From Pterobdella sp. o SKG-2022 (taxonomy: Eukaryota; Annelida; Clitellata; Hirudinida; Piscicolidae), in contig OZ038321.1 of the NCBI GenBank assembly GCA_964035795.1, positions 23,318,850 through 23,382,849 on the forward strand: DNA of 64,000 bases. Reading direction: 5' to 3'. Below, one piece after another: positions 35,407 through 48,612 of this stretch (the stretch's first letter is position 1; each line of letters starts with the position of its first letter). The position numbers were made by a program, and so were the translations under genes. The notes under the pieces are model-generated. The model was given only the letters and a program-made list of their open reading frames with translations. It was not told the origin of the DNA and made no database searches.

Positions 35407-38400
35407 ATGTCGTGTTTAAATTTTGTCAAAAAGTCAAAAAATCCTAAGCCGATATCTGTTAAAGCTTTCGAGGTAATACAGTTGAAGGAATTGAAAATTT
35501 CTAAAACCAAACTATCAATTTTGTCATTTATAACCCAAAATTTCACTTTTTTTTGAATAATATTTTAACAGGCTATTGCAGATGAAGGCGTTGAAAGGCA
35601 ATGGATAACTGAAGAAGATTGCTTAACATTCAAAAAAAAACAGAAACATAAATTTTTTGTGTTTGAAGAGTTTGAAGGAAAAGCTTTCGAAACAATAAAA
35701 AGTTTAGGTTTCAGGTAGTTTAAAAATATTCTTTTTTTGATACATTTTTCAAAACAATCAAACCCTTCACTATAGGGTTTTCGGACCTCAGTGTATTCTT
35801 ATTCAAAAAGAAAATTCTGAGGTTAATATAACTATGTTCAGCACTTTAATTGAATCCCACTTTGAGAAAAATATTTTCATATTTGTACCAGTATTCATAA
35901 TAAATAATAAAAAAATTTCTAGACCATTCCCAATGTTCCACACCCAATTTTCTGCTTCGCTATGAAGGGCATCATTTTGACTTGCACAAATCTTTCTAAA
36001 GATATCAGAGTAAGTACATAAGGCTTTTGATGAAGATCTTCAAACATTTATTAAATTTACCAAACTCTTCGTTATTGATCAGTGTTCTATGAATATGATG
36101 ATATGCAACACCTGCTTTTCAAAAGCTTATAAAGCTGATGATGAACCTGATAATAGATTTCTGAGGAATCAAAAAGCTTTGTAACAAACTTTTGAAAACC
36201 TTCGAGTTGTATTGTAAACTTTTGTGGTTGATAATTTTATGTCAATTTTGAGCTACTGAACTTATTGCTCAATGCTTTTTTTAAAAATAGTGAAGATTAA
36301 TGGGAATTTTTGATAAAAAAACATGCTTAATTTTTCATTGCTAATCTAGTTTTTTAATGAGTTTTTATATCTAACAAATTTAAGTTATTTTTTTGAAATT
36401 AGTTTAAACTATAATAATTCTTTTTACATTAATCAACACAACCATAACCACATAACCACCTCCTACTTCTAAAACAACCAAATTGCTACAAACAGACAGA
36501 TGTTTATCAAAAGGTTGAATGGATGGGTGGTGTGGTGAGCAAATGCTTGGGGGAGGAAACAACTCATTTGATAGCAGCTTCTGTGGGCAATAAGAAATAC
36601 TTGGTAGCCTCGCACAAGAAGGCTTCCATATACACTCCCGAGTGGGTGCATTGTGTGTGGTCTGAATGCCAGTCGAGGTTTGCTTTTTATATTCCATTGA
36701 AACACATTGGGTTGGTAATAACTGTAGTCATGTTTCTATGCTGTTATTGTTTTTGTTATTCTATGAAAGAATGAATAGATAAATGACAAATATAAAAATT
36801 AATAGACTGCCTACAAATTAATCAGCATTTGCACAGACTTATATATATGAATATATAGATTGATTTTCGATAGACTGGTAGCTAAATAAAAACAAAAATA
36901 TAAACCAAACGATAAGATAAATAAAAAATATATCAACAAATGTATGAATTGACATACTTTCTCATCGACCACACACAGAATGGTACATGGAGATGATGAT
37001 GAATTCAAACAATACAAATGCCCAGTCTTCAAGGGCTTGCATATATGTGTTTCAGGCATTCTCTCTTCAAAGAGAGCAGAAATTAAACGACTTGTAGAAG
37101 ATAATGGTTGGTGATGGTGGGATTTGTTGGTCTTGCATCTTTGTATGAATTTTATTGCATTTTCATCATAGATATTGTTTCAAAACTCGTTTAAACCACT
37201 GTAAAAACATTATTTTGGGAAAATGGTTTACATTAGAATATAGATTTATAACCTAAATCATCCTTTTTCAAAACTACACCTAATTAGATTTAATTAAGTT
37301 GCTAAATGAGTAATAATAGTAGTTACACTCAAAAAATATCACAAAAAAGATTACATAGATCTTCATGCCCAACCCTTGGTAAAGGAAAACGGGCTATAAA
37401 AAGGATTTGATTGATTTATGCTACATGTTGCTTTCATAAGGTCGCATATTCTCACCAGGTGGCAGTTTCAATGGCTCCCTCAAGGTCAACCAATGCACCC
37501 ACCTTGTTCTCACCAAACCATCAGGTGAATTGTGTTGGGGAAAGTGATAATGAATCATTATTATTGAACACATTAGATTACATGGTTTTACATGGCCCAG
37601 GATCTTTGGTTGACAGCGTATATAATTCTTAACTTAATTATAAAAACTTTTTTATTATTTAATGTAATGTCATTTTTTAGTGCTCGATTCAATTTTTAGA
37701 CTCGAAAAACTATATTAACAACGTTGATTTAGGCATATAATTTAGCAATAAGATAAGTAAAATTTATTGAAATATATTTCAACTGTATCCAACTTCCATT
37801 ACATCAATAAGGACCCAAATATGAAGTGGCTGTGAAGTGGAACATAGCAACAGTCACCTTGGATTGGCTGTATGACAGTGTTTCCACTGGCTACTGCATG
37901 GATGATGCCAAGTATCGTCTGCAGTCAGATGGAAGCAAGTCACCAGCCATTACTTCCACTCCTAACTCCAACAGAAATGGTGTGTTAACTGCTTAGATGA
38001 TAGAGCTATTTAAAATGTTTCACCACTTATTTTTTAATTATCCAAAATTGAGTTATAATTATCAGCGCTTGATAATGTTCTTTTAAAATATCAAAAGCCT
38101 TTGCACTAAAATACATTTTTAGTTTAGTGCACCTTGATAAAAATTTAAAAAAAAATACAAACTAGCATTTAACTTCACTTTTAACTGCCTACAGCCAGAG
38201 AAGAGTTCGGGGACATCAGCTGCATCTCGACAGCTACAATTGATGAATCTGACATGTCAACACTCAGCAAGACTAAATCAAGCAATATACCTAATGAAAA
38301 CAACAAATACAATAAACAACACATGCTTCTCAATATTGATCTGGATGCGATTAAAAACTACCCTTGCTTTGATGGCTGTAAGGTTGGTGCTTTCCTATTT

Positions 38401-41400
38401 GCTTTATTATGTAGAACTAGTAGTAGTAGTAGTTGTGGTAATAGTAGCAGTAGTAGTAGTAGCAGAAGTAGTAGTAGTTGTAGTAAGACTATTACCACTA
38501 AGCTCAACACAACCCAGACTGACTGATGCACACCTCCATCACACCCACAATAGGATACTCAATACCAATTTGAAACCACCAACACAGATCTATGTGTGTG
38601 TGACATCAGCTAGCTTGGAAGACAAGCTGAGAGTGATCATCAATAAAGGATATGGAGCTAGGTACGTCATATGATGTGGTGGATATGATGATGGTGGTGA
38701 TCAGGGTATGTTGATGATGGTGGTGATAATTGTTTTAAAAATAAATGTTGGGGATGAAGGGAATAATTTTGGTTAAAATGAATATAATAATTTTAATGAT
38801 GATGGGGATGGTCTCTTCTAACAGGTACACGAGTTTGACATCATGCATATCGCACGTTGTTTTGGACGGGGTGACGTCACAGCTCATAGAGGACCTCAAA
38901 AAACTTGACAACATGTTTGTGTGTTGATGTATGGACGGTTGTGATTGTGTTAATGTTTTTATTACGATTTTATTAAATTGTGATTTATATCAGCTTAAAA
39001 ATCATGTTGCTAAAGTATTTTATGTGCCATAACACGTTTCAATCTTATCAAATCACCCAATCACAACAACAGACCTCATTTAGTGACAGTTGATTGGTTG
39101 ATAGACTCAATCAAGTCATCTAAATGCCAGCTTATAGAAAACTACACTTTCAAATCAAGCGAACTTTCGTTCCTAAATAAAGACAAAGGTGCAAAAAGAG
39201 CAGAGGTGACTTTGGTGAAGGGTGAAGCAGTCACAGATGAAAACATGGGTGCCATTCTGAGTCAGTACATTCCAGGTTGATGCTATCATTAGTTTTTTGC
39301 ATAATTGATAATGTTATCGTTATTAGTGTTTTTATATTTCAATTGAGTAAAATGATATGGCACATAGCTGTATCATGCACCTTGAATATAAAATTATTTT
39401 TTTTCATCAGATCTTTTGTAGCTATATCTTTCGTTGATATATGCTATTTCTGGTAATGATAAACTAATACCATCATATTTCAACCTCCAATACCATTACT
39501 AGTGATAATTTTAAACTGAACCATTGAATATTGGATGACAACAACCACAGACGACATGATGGGTGAAAGTACAGTGCTAAGAGCCATGGCAGATTTGAAT
39601 GGCGATTATTCTGGCTTTGACTCGTGCAGCAACAAAAAGGAGGGTGACAGAGGGGATAAAACATTGATGAACCACACTGATAAAGATCAAACTTACAACC
39701 CTGCCTCCACTTCACAACACCAAAGATCAGTGATGGGTGGAAATAAAACAATGGGTGATAATGCAAAAACCATCAGTTTCAATGGTGACAAGTCAAACCA
39801 GGGGAGAGGTGGAGGTTTGAAGATGAATCTACCTGGAGTTTCAAACATTACTAATGGAGATGATACTATGGATATGAAAGAGCCTAACACCTCAAATAAT
39901 GACGTAAAAATGGATAACCAACAACCCAACATCTCGAATAAGGATGTGACAATGGATGATAAATCGAATGACGAAACTAACGCATTAAATGAGGATGATG
40001 TCCGGATTTTTGAAGGTCTCACTTTTGCAGTCTTTGTGGATGAACAGAAGGAGGAAGTGTGTGCATGTATTCAAGACTTTGGAGGTTTTGCTTTGTTATT
40101 TATGATTTTTTAGGTAGATTCATATAAAGATAAATAGCTAAATATTTAAATATATAGATAGACAGCTAAATAGATAGATGGATGGATAAGTAGGGTTATT
40201 AGCATATCTATTTAATTACTCAAACGTTTCAAAGCTATTTCAAACATCAATATATAACAACCACAAATGGCAGGGAAAGTAGTGGAGGGGAGTGATGGTG
40301 GGGAGGTGGATGTGGGTGTTGTTGAACTGACAGGTTCTCTTGTTACCCGCCATGTTAAACATGTTGTCACAACTGCTTGGGTGGTTGGTACTTTCGTGTT
40401 CACATACTTTAATGAAGAATTCATCGTGATGGTTAATGTAAGCATGACACTAGATATTGATTGTCGTTATATTATAGCTAATCATATCTTAGCTAATGAT
40501 GGGTATTGATCATGATAATTATAAGTTTATTTTACTGATGTTTAAATCACTGAGTTTCAAGATCCCTTAACTATTTTGGTACCTCATAAACCTCATTTAT
40601 CGTTTCTATGAACCCATTTTTATGATGTTAGGCACTGATTGCAAACAAAAACACAGACAAAGCTCTTAGTAAGTTGAAGATTGCTTACTTAGCGTGACTT
40701 TTCGGTCGAGCCAAAGTGATGAAGCTTCTCCATGATTCCCTGTCCAGCATTGCGTTTTAATTAACCATTAAGTTGTTCGAAATTGGGGCTTGTAGTTAGT
40801 ACTTGCATGAAAACTAATGGTAACCACATAGTGACGCTAAGGCATCCATCAAATGAAATCCAATCGTAGCACTCAGTGACACTAAGACATTCACCACAGA
40901 GTATGTGCACAAGTAGTGAAGAGTTGATGCCATATGATAAGTTGGAGATCTTTAAACCTCTCTCCATCAAGCCTGGATGTACTCCTTTCCAGGGATTATG
41001 TATCAATATCAGGTGGTGGGGATAGTGAGAATGATAGTGATTGTGGTGGTACAGAAAATGGTGTGGTTTTGGTGGTAGTGGTGTTGATAGTGGAGGTGGT
41101 ATTGGGAGTAATGGTGTTTAGGCTGATGTGATAATGATGTTGAATTTAGCTTTCAATTTCAGTTCATTTTAATATTTTAATTGAATAAATTGGACAGCAA
41201 AATAATGCTTTAAAGATCAATCATATGCATATATGAAGTCAATGACATGAAAATATACAAACAGCATTCATCAATAATACCTCTTGAAACCTCGACACAG
41301 TGGCTTGTCAGTAGTGGAGAAGGATGTTCTCAGTGACATGGTGACTCATTTGGGGGGATTGTGAGTTTGCTTGTCTTTCTTGATGTTTCTGTGTGTGTTT

Positions 41401-44400
41401 GTTTATACGTGTTTCATTTGTTTTGTATAATCATTCAAAAATGTTTCAACGTTGGTTAAGCTGGGCTACATTTATTTGTTTGTATTAGAAAACATATTTT
41501 TTGGATCAAAAGTTAGTTATAAACAAAAGTTGAAAACAAAATCGATTTTCCATGCCTGCTTTGGGTGTTTATATGTGTATATCGTGTATTGACGTTTAAT
41601 TTGCCAGTTTGTCATGATGGTTCAAGTTCACTTACAAGCTATTATTCATTATACAAGGCATTTTTAGTTTATGCATCTTTTTACTTATTTTTTTACAATC
41701 AATTTCTTCAACCAATCATATTATCGAAAGTTTATTCAATCAATCAGAATCCAAGACACTTTTGTACGAACCAATAAGGGCAAATATATAGCTTCGACCC
41801 ACTTAATAGCTGAACAGCCACAAGGCAACAAGTACAATGCTGCTGTCAAATGGAATGTTCCCATTGTTTCCAAGGGGTAATCATATGCTTATCATTATCA
41901 TCATCTATATGTGTAAATGGTGTGATCTTGGTCACTTTCAGTATAGTGGAGTTTAGACCTGATTTTAAATCATGGTTTTTAATTCTATTTTGATGAATAG
42001 TTGTGGTATTAATGCGTATTATAATAGAGATAAAGGTAGTAATAATGAGATTCAGTTGCTGTGTTTTTAGTACTATAGCTAGTAAGTTAAAAAGGATAAC
42101 TAGATAGAGATTTTTGCTATAATTCTAAATGAAATTTCAACCGTCCTTCAATTACCTCCACTAACTATACCCTTAAATAACTATATAACCTCACTGATGA
42201 TTGGCAGGTGGCTGTTTGAATGTGCTCGTACTGGTGTTAAAGTGCCTGAAGAAATGTTTGCTCTTGTTGTAAATAACCAATCCAACGATGCCACTGTTGA
42301 TGAACGCAATCAGTCCATGAAAAAACTTACTGGCCGTGATGTGGCTAATAAAGAGAATATTAAAACTCCCAAGAATAATGATGTTTCTTCATCATACAAT
42401 CGACTTAACTCTACTCCCAGAAGTATCAACACATCAACAAACATCTCAAAAAAATTAACAACACCACAAGAAACAAAATCAACAACTAAAGTGACGTCAA
42501 CTCCAACAGAAACAACGCCCAAACAATCAACACATTCTAACGATGCCTTCAAAACACCCCTAACCTTCAACACGACCTCCAAAAGCGCATCAAGTGCACC
42601 TGAAATTTCTAAGATGTCCAAACATTTCAGTGGTATCGACAGCAGGAGGAAAAGCCTACGCAATACCAGAGTCAATGTTATTATTATTCTTGTTTTTCTT
42701 TAATAATTTTTTGTTTTTCAAGAAAATTATAGCCTGGATAATTAAATCTCTGTTTTCATTTCATATATTTTTCGTCAAAAAATAAAATTATCAGAATAAT
42801 AAGAAAATTTAAAAAAAAAAAAATGATAAAAATAAAAAATAATAATAATAGGGATAAAAATAAAAAGCATAAACTAACACAAAGCAGGCTCTGATCCTAG
42901 AGGACAAGCAGACAGCAGGAACAGGCAGAAGCAGCATTGACACACCTGGCAAGTTCCTCTTCAATGATGACTACCGCACCTCTTCTTTTGATGTTGTTAT
43001 TTTTTTTTGTATTTCTTTTATTAATCTTATTATTATTTTTATTTTTCGTTTATGCTTATTATTCTCGTTGTAATGATTTAACACAATGACATCAAACACA
43101 CCAGGCCTCCCTCTCAAACATGCCCTCGCCCATAAGAGATGAGACCAACAGAATCAGTCTGGTTTGGGCTTTTTGTTCATTTGTTAAAAGTTTGCTGATA
43201 GATTAGTTTGTTTTGTGTAGGTAGGTAAGTAGGTAGGCATGTTTATTGTTTTCTTCTTCAAAAAAGAGACTTAAGTGTTTTATCGTTTAGAGTTTTTCAC
43301 TTGCCATATGGTTAGGCTGTTACATGAAACATACAACCTACAGTCATTGGGGGAAGCTTTCAGGCAGAATATCGATTGTGCTTTGAGGAACAATTCTGAT
43401 GACTCATACTCACAACAACAGGTTAATAATATTTATATAATTTTTTCATTATTGTGGTTGATGTGCGTTTTGAAACAGTTTTCATTGAATGTACTATCGT
43501 TCAACCTCGATTTCCAAGTTAGTATATGTTAAGCGGTTATTGATTAATTTTTATTGAGTTTCATATTCTACTTTTTAAATGGCTTAAAACAATTTTAAAT
43601 AAAGCAGAAATCCACACTATGAACATACAATATCGCAAACTTTCACATGGACATCCAAACAAACACCGACACACATATCCAACAGGACAAATGCCCATCA
43701 GATCCGTTGTCAGGAGTAGTGTTGTGTGTTGCGAAAAAGCTGACCAAGAGGCAGGTTGAGCTCAAACAGCTGGCCACCTCACTAGGAGCACATTTCCACT
43801 GGATGTACCAGAATGATTGCACTCACTTTGTTTTCCAGGTACTTTTTGTATCTGTCTGATAATAAGTTTGTTGTTTAGTTTCAACTATTATTTTTATGTT
43901 CATCTATGATAAAAGGTTTCTCTATTTCTTCAATTAACTGTCTATATCTATCTTTTTATCTACCTATCAATTCATCTATATGTTTCTCTCTATTCATTTC
44001 GCATCTTTTTTCCAACCAATTTACCCACCACTCATACATTACGTGGACTATCACCACAACACAGGGCAAGCAGAACGACTTAAGCAAGGACTTCCGCATG
44101 GCTAGAGACCAGGGGAAGCATGTTGTGTCGCCATATTGGATTACTGCTGTAAGTATCTGGTTTAATAATATTTATGATATCAATAGTAGCTATAAAAAAT
44201 GATAATAAGAATGACAATAAGTTCGCCTTTTAATTATCTATAATTTTCATGTCAATGATTTATCTGCAGTAATTATGCAATAGTTTCACTTATTCCTCTA
44301 TAAATATCATAACTTTCATCCATTTTTCACACTAGATAATGTAAGATACTCTTACGAAAAGTTTTTCAATAAACCTTAGTGTTTTTTTCTATTATAATTG

Positions 44401-47400
44401 TATAAAAAATTTAGTACTACTACTACTACTACTAATAATAATAATAACAACCATTTTTTAATAAATATCTTTAAATCATCGATCATCATATAACCCGTGT
44501 CTTTCCCAAGGGTTTTTGGCTTTTTTAACTTCACTCTACATGAACTAATAATAAAAATAAAATCATTTAAAATATCAAAAATAATATTAAAAGAGTAGTA
44601 AGCAAAAAACTTGAACATTGAATCACCACTAATTGCTCAATTGATGGGTTTCACAGGGCGCTACTCCATGTGAATAATAATAATAAGAGTAATAATGACT
44701 TGCACCACAGTGTTATGAGCAGAAGGCATGGCTGGATGAAGCTTTGTATCCACACACACTTAGTCCTTCCTCCTCCCTTGTGCGTGCATCTGCTTGTGTC
44801 ATTATCATCATCACTACCGTCATCATTGTTATCGTCATCATAGTCATTATATATATCATCAGCATTATTAGAATTATATTAATTATAAATATTAGAATAA
44901 TCATGTTGTGATGCAGACCAATCATGGTCCGAAATATTTTTAATTATGAATTCTAAAAATAGCATACAAACAACCCATAGAGCATCCTATCACAAAAGAC
45001 TCCATGCAGAGATAAAAAGGTCAAGGAAGTAGAATCGACCAATAACACAACACCTGATCAATCTTCTAAGCCAATGGTAGGGCTCGTTTTTTATTCTTTT
45101 TGTTTTTTATTGTTTTGATTGGTGCTACATTATATTTTCATTGTGTAGGAAGATTCGCAAACCTATAGACTGATAGATGGTTTGAAGAAGATCAACGAAA
45201 GCACCAAGTAATAATATTAATATTTATAATCATTCACATTATTAATATCAATAATTCTACTCATAATACTAATATCACTAATTATAAAAAGAGTAATCAA
45301 GAGGTGAATAAATTAAATCGTTGAATCAACCATAGTCATTACATCTTGTTATGCAGATCAAAGAGAGGCAAATCGAGGATGAAGACTGGTTTGTTTGATT
45401 ATATTTTTGTGTTTTATCAATTATAGTGGTGATGATAATGATGATGAGGATTATGTTGATGTATATAATTCGAATATTTGAATGTTATGTTATTTAAATA
45501 ATATTATATGACATGGGTACAATATCAATCCCACAGTGGTGGACAAGCAGCATGTGATTGAGACGATGAGGACCTTGTCCAGAAATTCCAGTGGAGAGGC
45601 TAAAGGTGGTTTTTGATTAAATTATGCTGTTGTACATGTGACTGAGTTGGCAGTGGTCAGTCTCGATTATTGATACTACTTATAGCGCCTATGTTGTAAT
45701 AACGTTGTATTAGTCTTGTATATATAGAGTACATAGTTAAAACATCATAACCAACACGCGCTCAGAAATGCACACAAGTCCAGCAATTAAGACAAAAAAG
45801 CCTTTGAACAATGGTATTAATTCTTTATGATTATTGATTTTTATAATTTTTAAAATTTTCTTATTATATTATTATCAATATTATTTATTTTTATCATTAC
45901 CATTACAAACGTACAGAACAAGTGATGACTCAGCAATCTCAGGATGTGGTGGTCGAGTGGGAGGATGCCGTGGTTGGGTGGGTGGTGTTGAGAAGCTATA
46001 TTAAAAATAAGAAAAGTGATAATAATACCTATCAATGATATAATATAAATAATTAAATAGTAATAATAAATAATGCTAATAATATATAAACATAAATGAT
46101 GGTAATATTAATAGACCTTGAAATTCAACTCATTAAAACGCAGCTACTCATATCACACACAGCAACCTGAACCTACCTGGAGCAAGAGAGGTTGGCAATA
46201 AAGATAACGCTGGGGAAGTTAGAAGTACTGACTTGAATGCCTTTCAAGAAACCAACAACCAAGTTGACCAAAACAAGAGCGCCAACAAAACCCCTCCAAG
46301 AAGCACCACTCAAGTCAAAAAGTTCAGCTTTTCTGGCTTTGACGATAAGGTGGCTGTTCATAGGATGTTGCTTTGATCTATTAAATTTGTTACTTGGGTA
46401 TTATACATCTGTTTGTTTTTATTGATGAATGCATTTGTTGGCTTGTGGCATGAAATATTCAAAGATGTTTCATAAGGTTATAAATGAAGAATGCCTAAAC
46501 ACGCACACACATCAACCATCTTCAACGAAGTATCATAGCGTGTCATTTCAAAACATCCACAAAAACAACTCACCCACTAATGAACACCTTTACAGGACAT
46601 AGTTCAAATGACCAAGCAAGTGACCTCTTTGGGCGGTATATCACTACCCCCCTCAAAAGGCTTTCATGCTCAGTGCACACATCTCATTACTAGTGAGTTT
46701 TGTGGTTGTTGCTTTTGTTATGTGTGGGTTTTGGTGGTGTTCTAAAGAGTTTACGTCGATTTATTGTAAGGTATTTATTTAGAGCAGAAAAAACAGCTAT
46801 ATCATACTTTTGTATGTTCCAACTTTGTGACGTTTTAATAAAGTTATAAGCAGTATCAAAACTGTATATATAAATCCCATGTTGAATTTATATTTAGTTC
46901 TTCCCAAGTTCTAACTTCTTGAAATAAGGAAAAATCAAAGTTAGCGAAAAAACACTAAATGATAATTTTTGTATTGAGTGTTAAGTGAATGGCAATACTT
47001 ACAGAATCACCGGTACAGAGTGAAAAGTTTTTGGCAGCCATTTCTTCAGGTAAGTGGATTCTTCATAAAACCTTTCTATCTTCATCTGTGGTCAAGAGAC
47101 ACTTTCTCAAGGTTCTTTTCTTCAATTTTTTTTTAAATTTTCTAATGGTTTTATTCTTTTATAGTTCGTTAGTTTTTCAATTGTCCGCTAGGACTAAATC
47201 TCATCGAGAATTAATAGTCTTAATAAAAAAGTAAAAAATTGTAACCATGAACAATTGATTAAATGTTCTACACTTGCTAGTCTAAAGGTTTTTCAGACTT
47301 AGTTTCATGAATACATAATAACTACTAAAGAACATATATTTAAAACTAAAATCAAAAGGAGGAAGATTATGAGTGGAACAATGAAGAGAAGAGGTGGTGT

Positions 47401-48612
47401 GAGGGTTTGAAGGAGCAGAGTAAAATGTTGGCTAAGTCTGCATATTTGTGGAGGGTTAGAATACAGGTGAGTATGGTGGGTGTCAATGTGGAGTTTGATG
47501 GGTAGGTGTGGATGTGTGGTTTGGTGTTTGTGGATATGTGATATAGCGGCTGTGGGTATGTGATTCGATGTTTTTGGCTGTATGGCTAAGTTGTTGAGTG
47601 TGTCGGTTGTGTGTGAGTTGGTTTGGAGCTTAATGCAAAATACTTCTGTGACGCTTTCTTCATATTTGTATATCATCTTATCGTTACCTCCAATCATTTC
47701 ATCGAATCTTCATAACACAAACGAATCTCCACAGGGTGGTGAAATGAAGGGGGCTTTTGACGGATGGAGGTGTTTGATCATGACAGACGAGAAGAGGTAC
47801 AATGGTTTCAAGAGGATGCTGCTGTCAGGGGGAGCTACAGTCCTTGACAATCAGTTAGGGGTATTTTTGTGGCTTGATGCTCTTGTTGGGTTCTTTAAAG
47901 TTTTTGTAATTCTATTATTATTTTGTATCTATTGTGTGTTGTGTTTTTGTTTTCTTCTACTGTTTTAGTTCTTGTTTTTTTTTATTTTATGGTAAAAGGA
48001 GAATTTTTTTCAAAATGAATGTTATAACTTTACATAGGTTCAGCCTTATAAAACAAATTATTTTTTTTTAATAATTTAAAATTGGAAGCATACAATTCAC
48101 AATGAGGATTCTTTTGTTATAAATTAACGATCAAACGATAAAGACGAGTTAGTTATTACATACATCATCATCATGATTTTTAATCATTATCACCATGGTC
48201 TTCATAGTACCACTGAAACACCACACAGATCCCCTTTAAAAAACTCAGGAGCCACTCACGCCTTGATTGAAGAGAAGATGGTGAAGGATAAGGTTGATGG
48301 TGCTTCAAATCTTTTTTATTGTTTTTCGATAATATTATTTTTTTTTCTAACCGTAATATTATTTTTATTTTTATTATAATTTATCACTGGATTATTGTTT
48401 TTTTACTGAATTTTTATTATTATTATCAATATTATTACCACAAGTGGCCATATTATTTTTTACACCACCATTAGTCGGACCTGCAAGAGATGGCCACAGC
48501 GGGTATTTTGTGCGTCAAGACTGACTACCTCATCCATTATCTTAACCATTACCCTGAGCACCAGGTTGCATCCTTCTACATTGACCCCTCTCTTCGTTCC
48601 TTTTATGGGTGA
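35407..48612 (+). CDS. TOPBP1: DNA topoisomerase II-binding protein 1, complete, 37 exons
   Basis: Multi-BRCT scaffold that binds phosphoproteins at stalled forks and breaks, loads replication factors and activates ATR (family knowledge). I traced 37 GT/AG exons with matching phase: 35407-35472, 35572-35714, 35776-35821, 35923-36009, 36496-36677, 36979-37106, 37459-37524, 37812-37979, 38195-38382, 38588-38661, 38825-38914, 39073-39275, 39551-40084, 40274-40431, 40924-41012, 41301-41360, 41748-41876, 42208-42670, 42888-42992, 43105-43161, 43293-43421, 43686-43838, 44065-44148, 44711-44779, 45020-45076, 45149-45207, 45357-45388, 45537-45605, 45766-45813, 45917-45977, 46163-46349, 46596-46692, 47005-47111, 47359-47466, 47735-47868, 48229-48292, 48475-48612. 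Total 1543 codons plus stop (human 1522). BRCT0-2 lie in exons 1-8, BRCT3 in 9-12, BRCT4 in 13-14, BRCT5 in 15-18, BRCT6 in 22-24, BRCT7 in 31-33 and BRCT8 in 35-37. A Trp in VVVEWEDA sits where the ATR-activation Trp is expected. Least sure: starts of exons 21, 25 and 36. Confidence 0.95.
38411..38490. repeat. (AGT)n microsatellite in TOPBP1 intron
   Basis: Interrupted AGT/AGC triplets in the intron after exon 9. Same triplet class, opposite strand, as the large array at 12274-13444. A shorter (TAC)7 with AAT triplets is at 44413-44450 in another TOPBP1 intron. Confidence 0.85.
44634..44675 (-). repeat. SINE core copy, reverse
   Basis: The complement reads GGAGTAGCGCCCTGTGAAAC CCATCAATTGAGCAA, matching the body of the SINE at 33299-33482. 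Truncated at both ends, in the intron before TOPBP1 exon 24. Confidence 0.6.
46752..46796 (+). repeat. Third relative of the hairpin arm
   Basis: ACGTCGATTTATTGTAAGG followed by TATTTATT and GCAGAAAAAAC resembles 27656-27705 and the left arm of 34671-34777. More diverged; lies in a TOPBP1 intron. Confidence 0.35.

Noticed and set aside
36404..36705. Minus-strand frames opposite TOPBP1 exon 5, and similar frames opposite exons 13 and 18
   Set aside because: They mirror well-supported plus-strand exons, have no domains or splice support of their own, and are shadows.
38411..38490. AGT triplet run as a CRISPR-like array or coding Ser tract
   Set aside because: There are no spacers between units, and it lies between a clear donor (38383) and the next TOPBP1 acceptor, so it is an intronic microsatellite.
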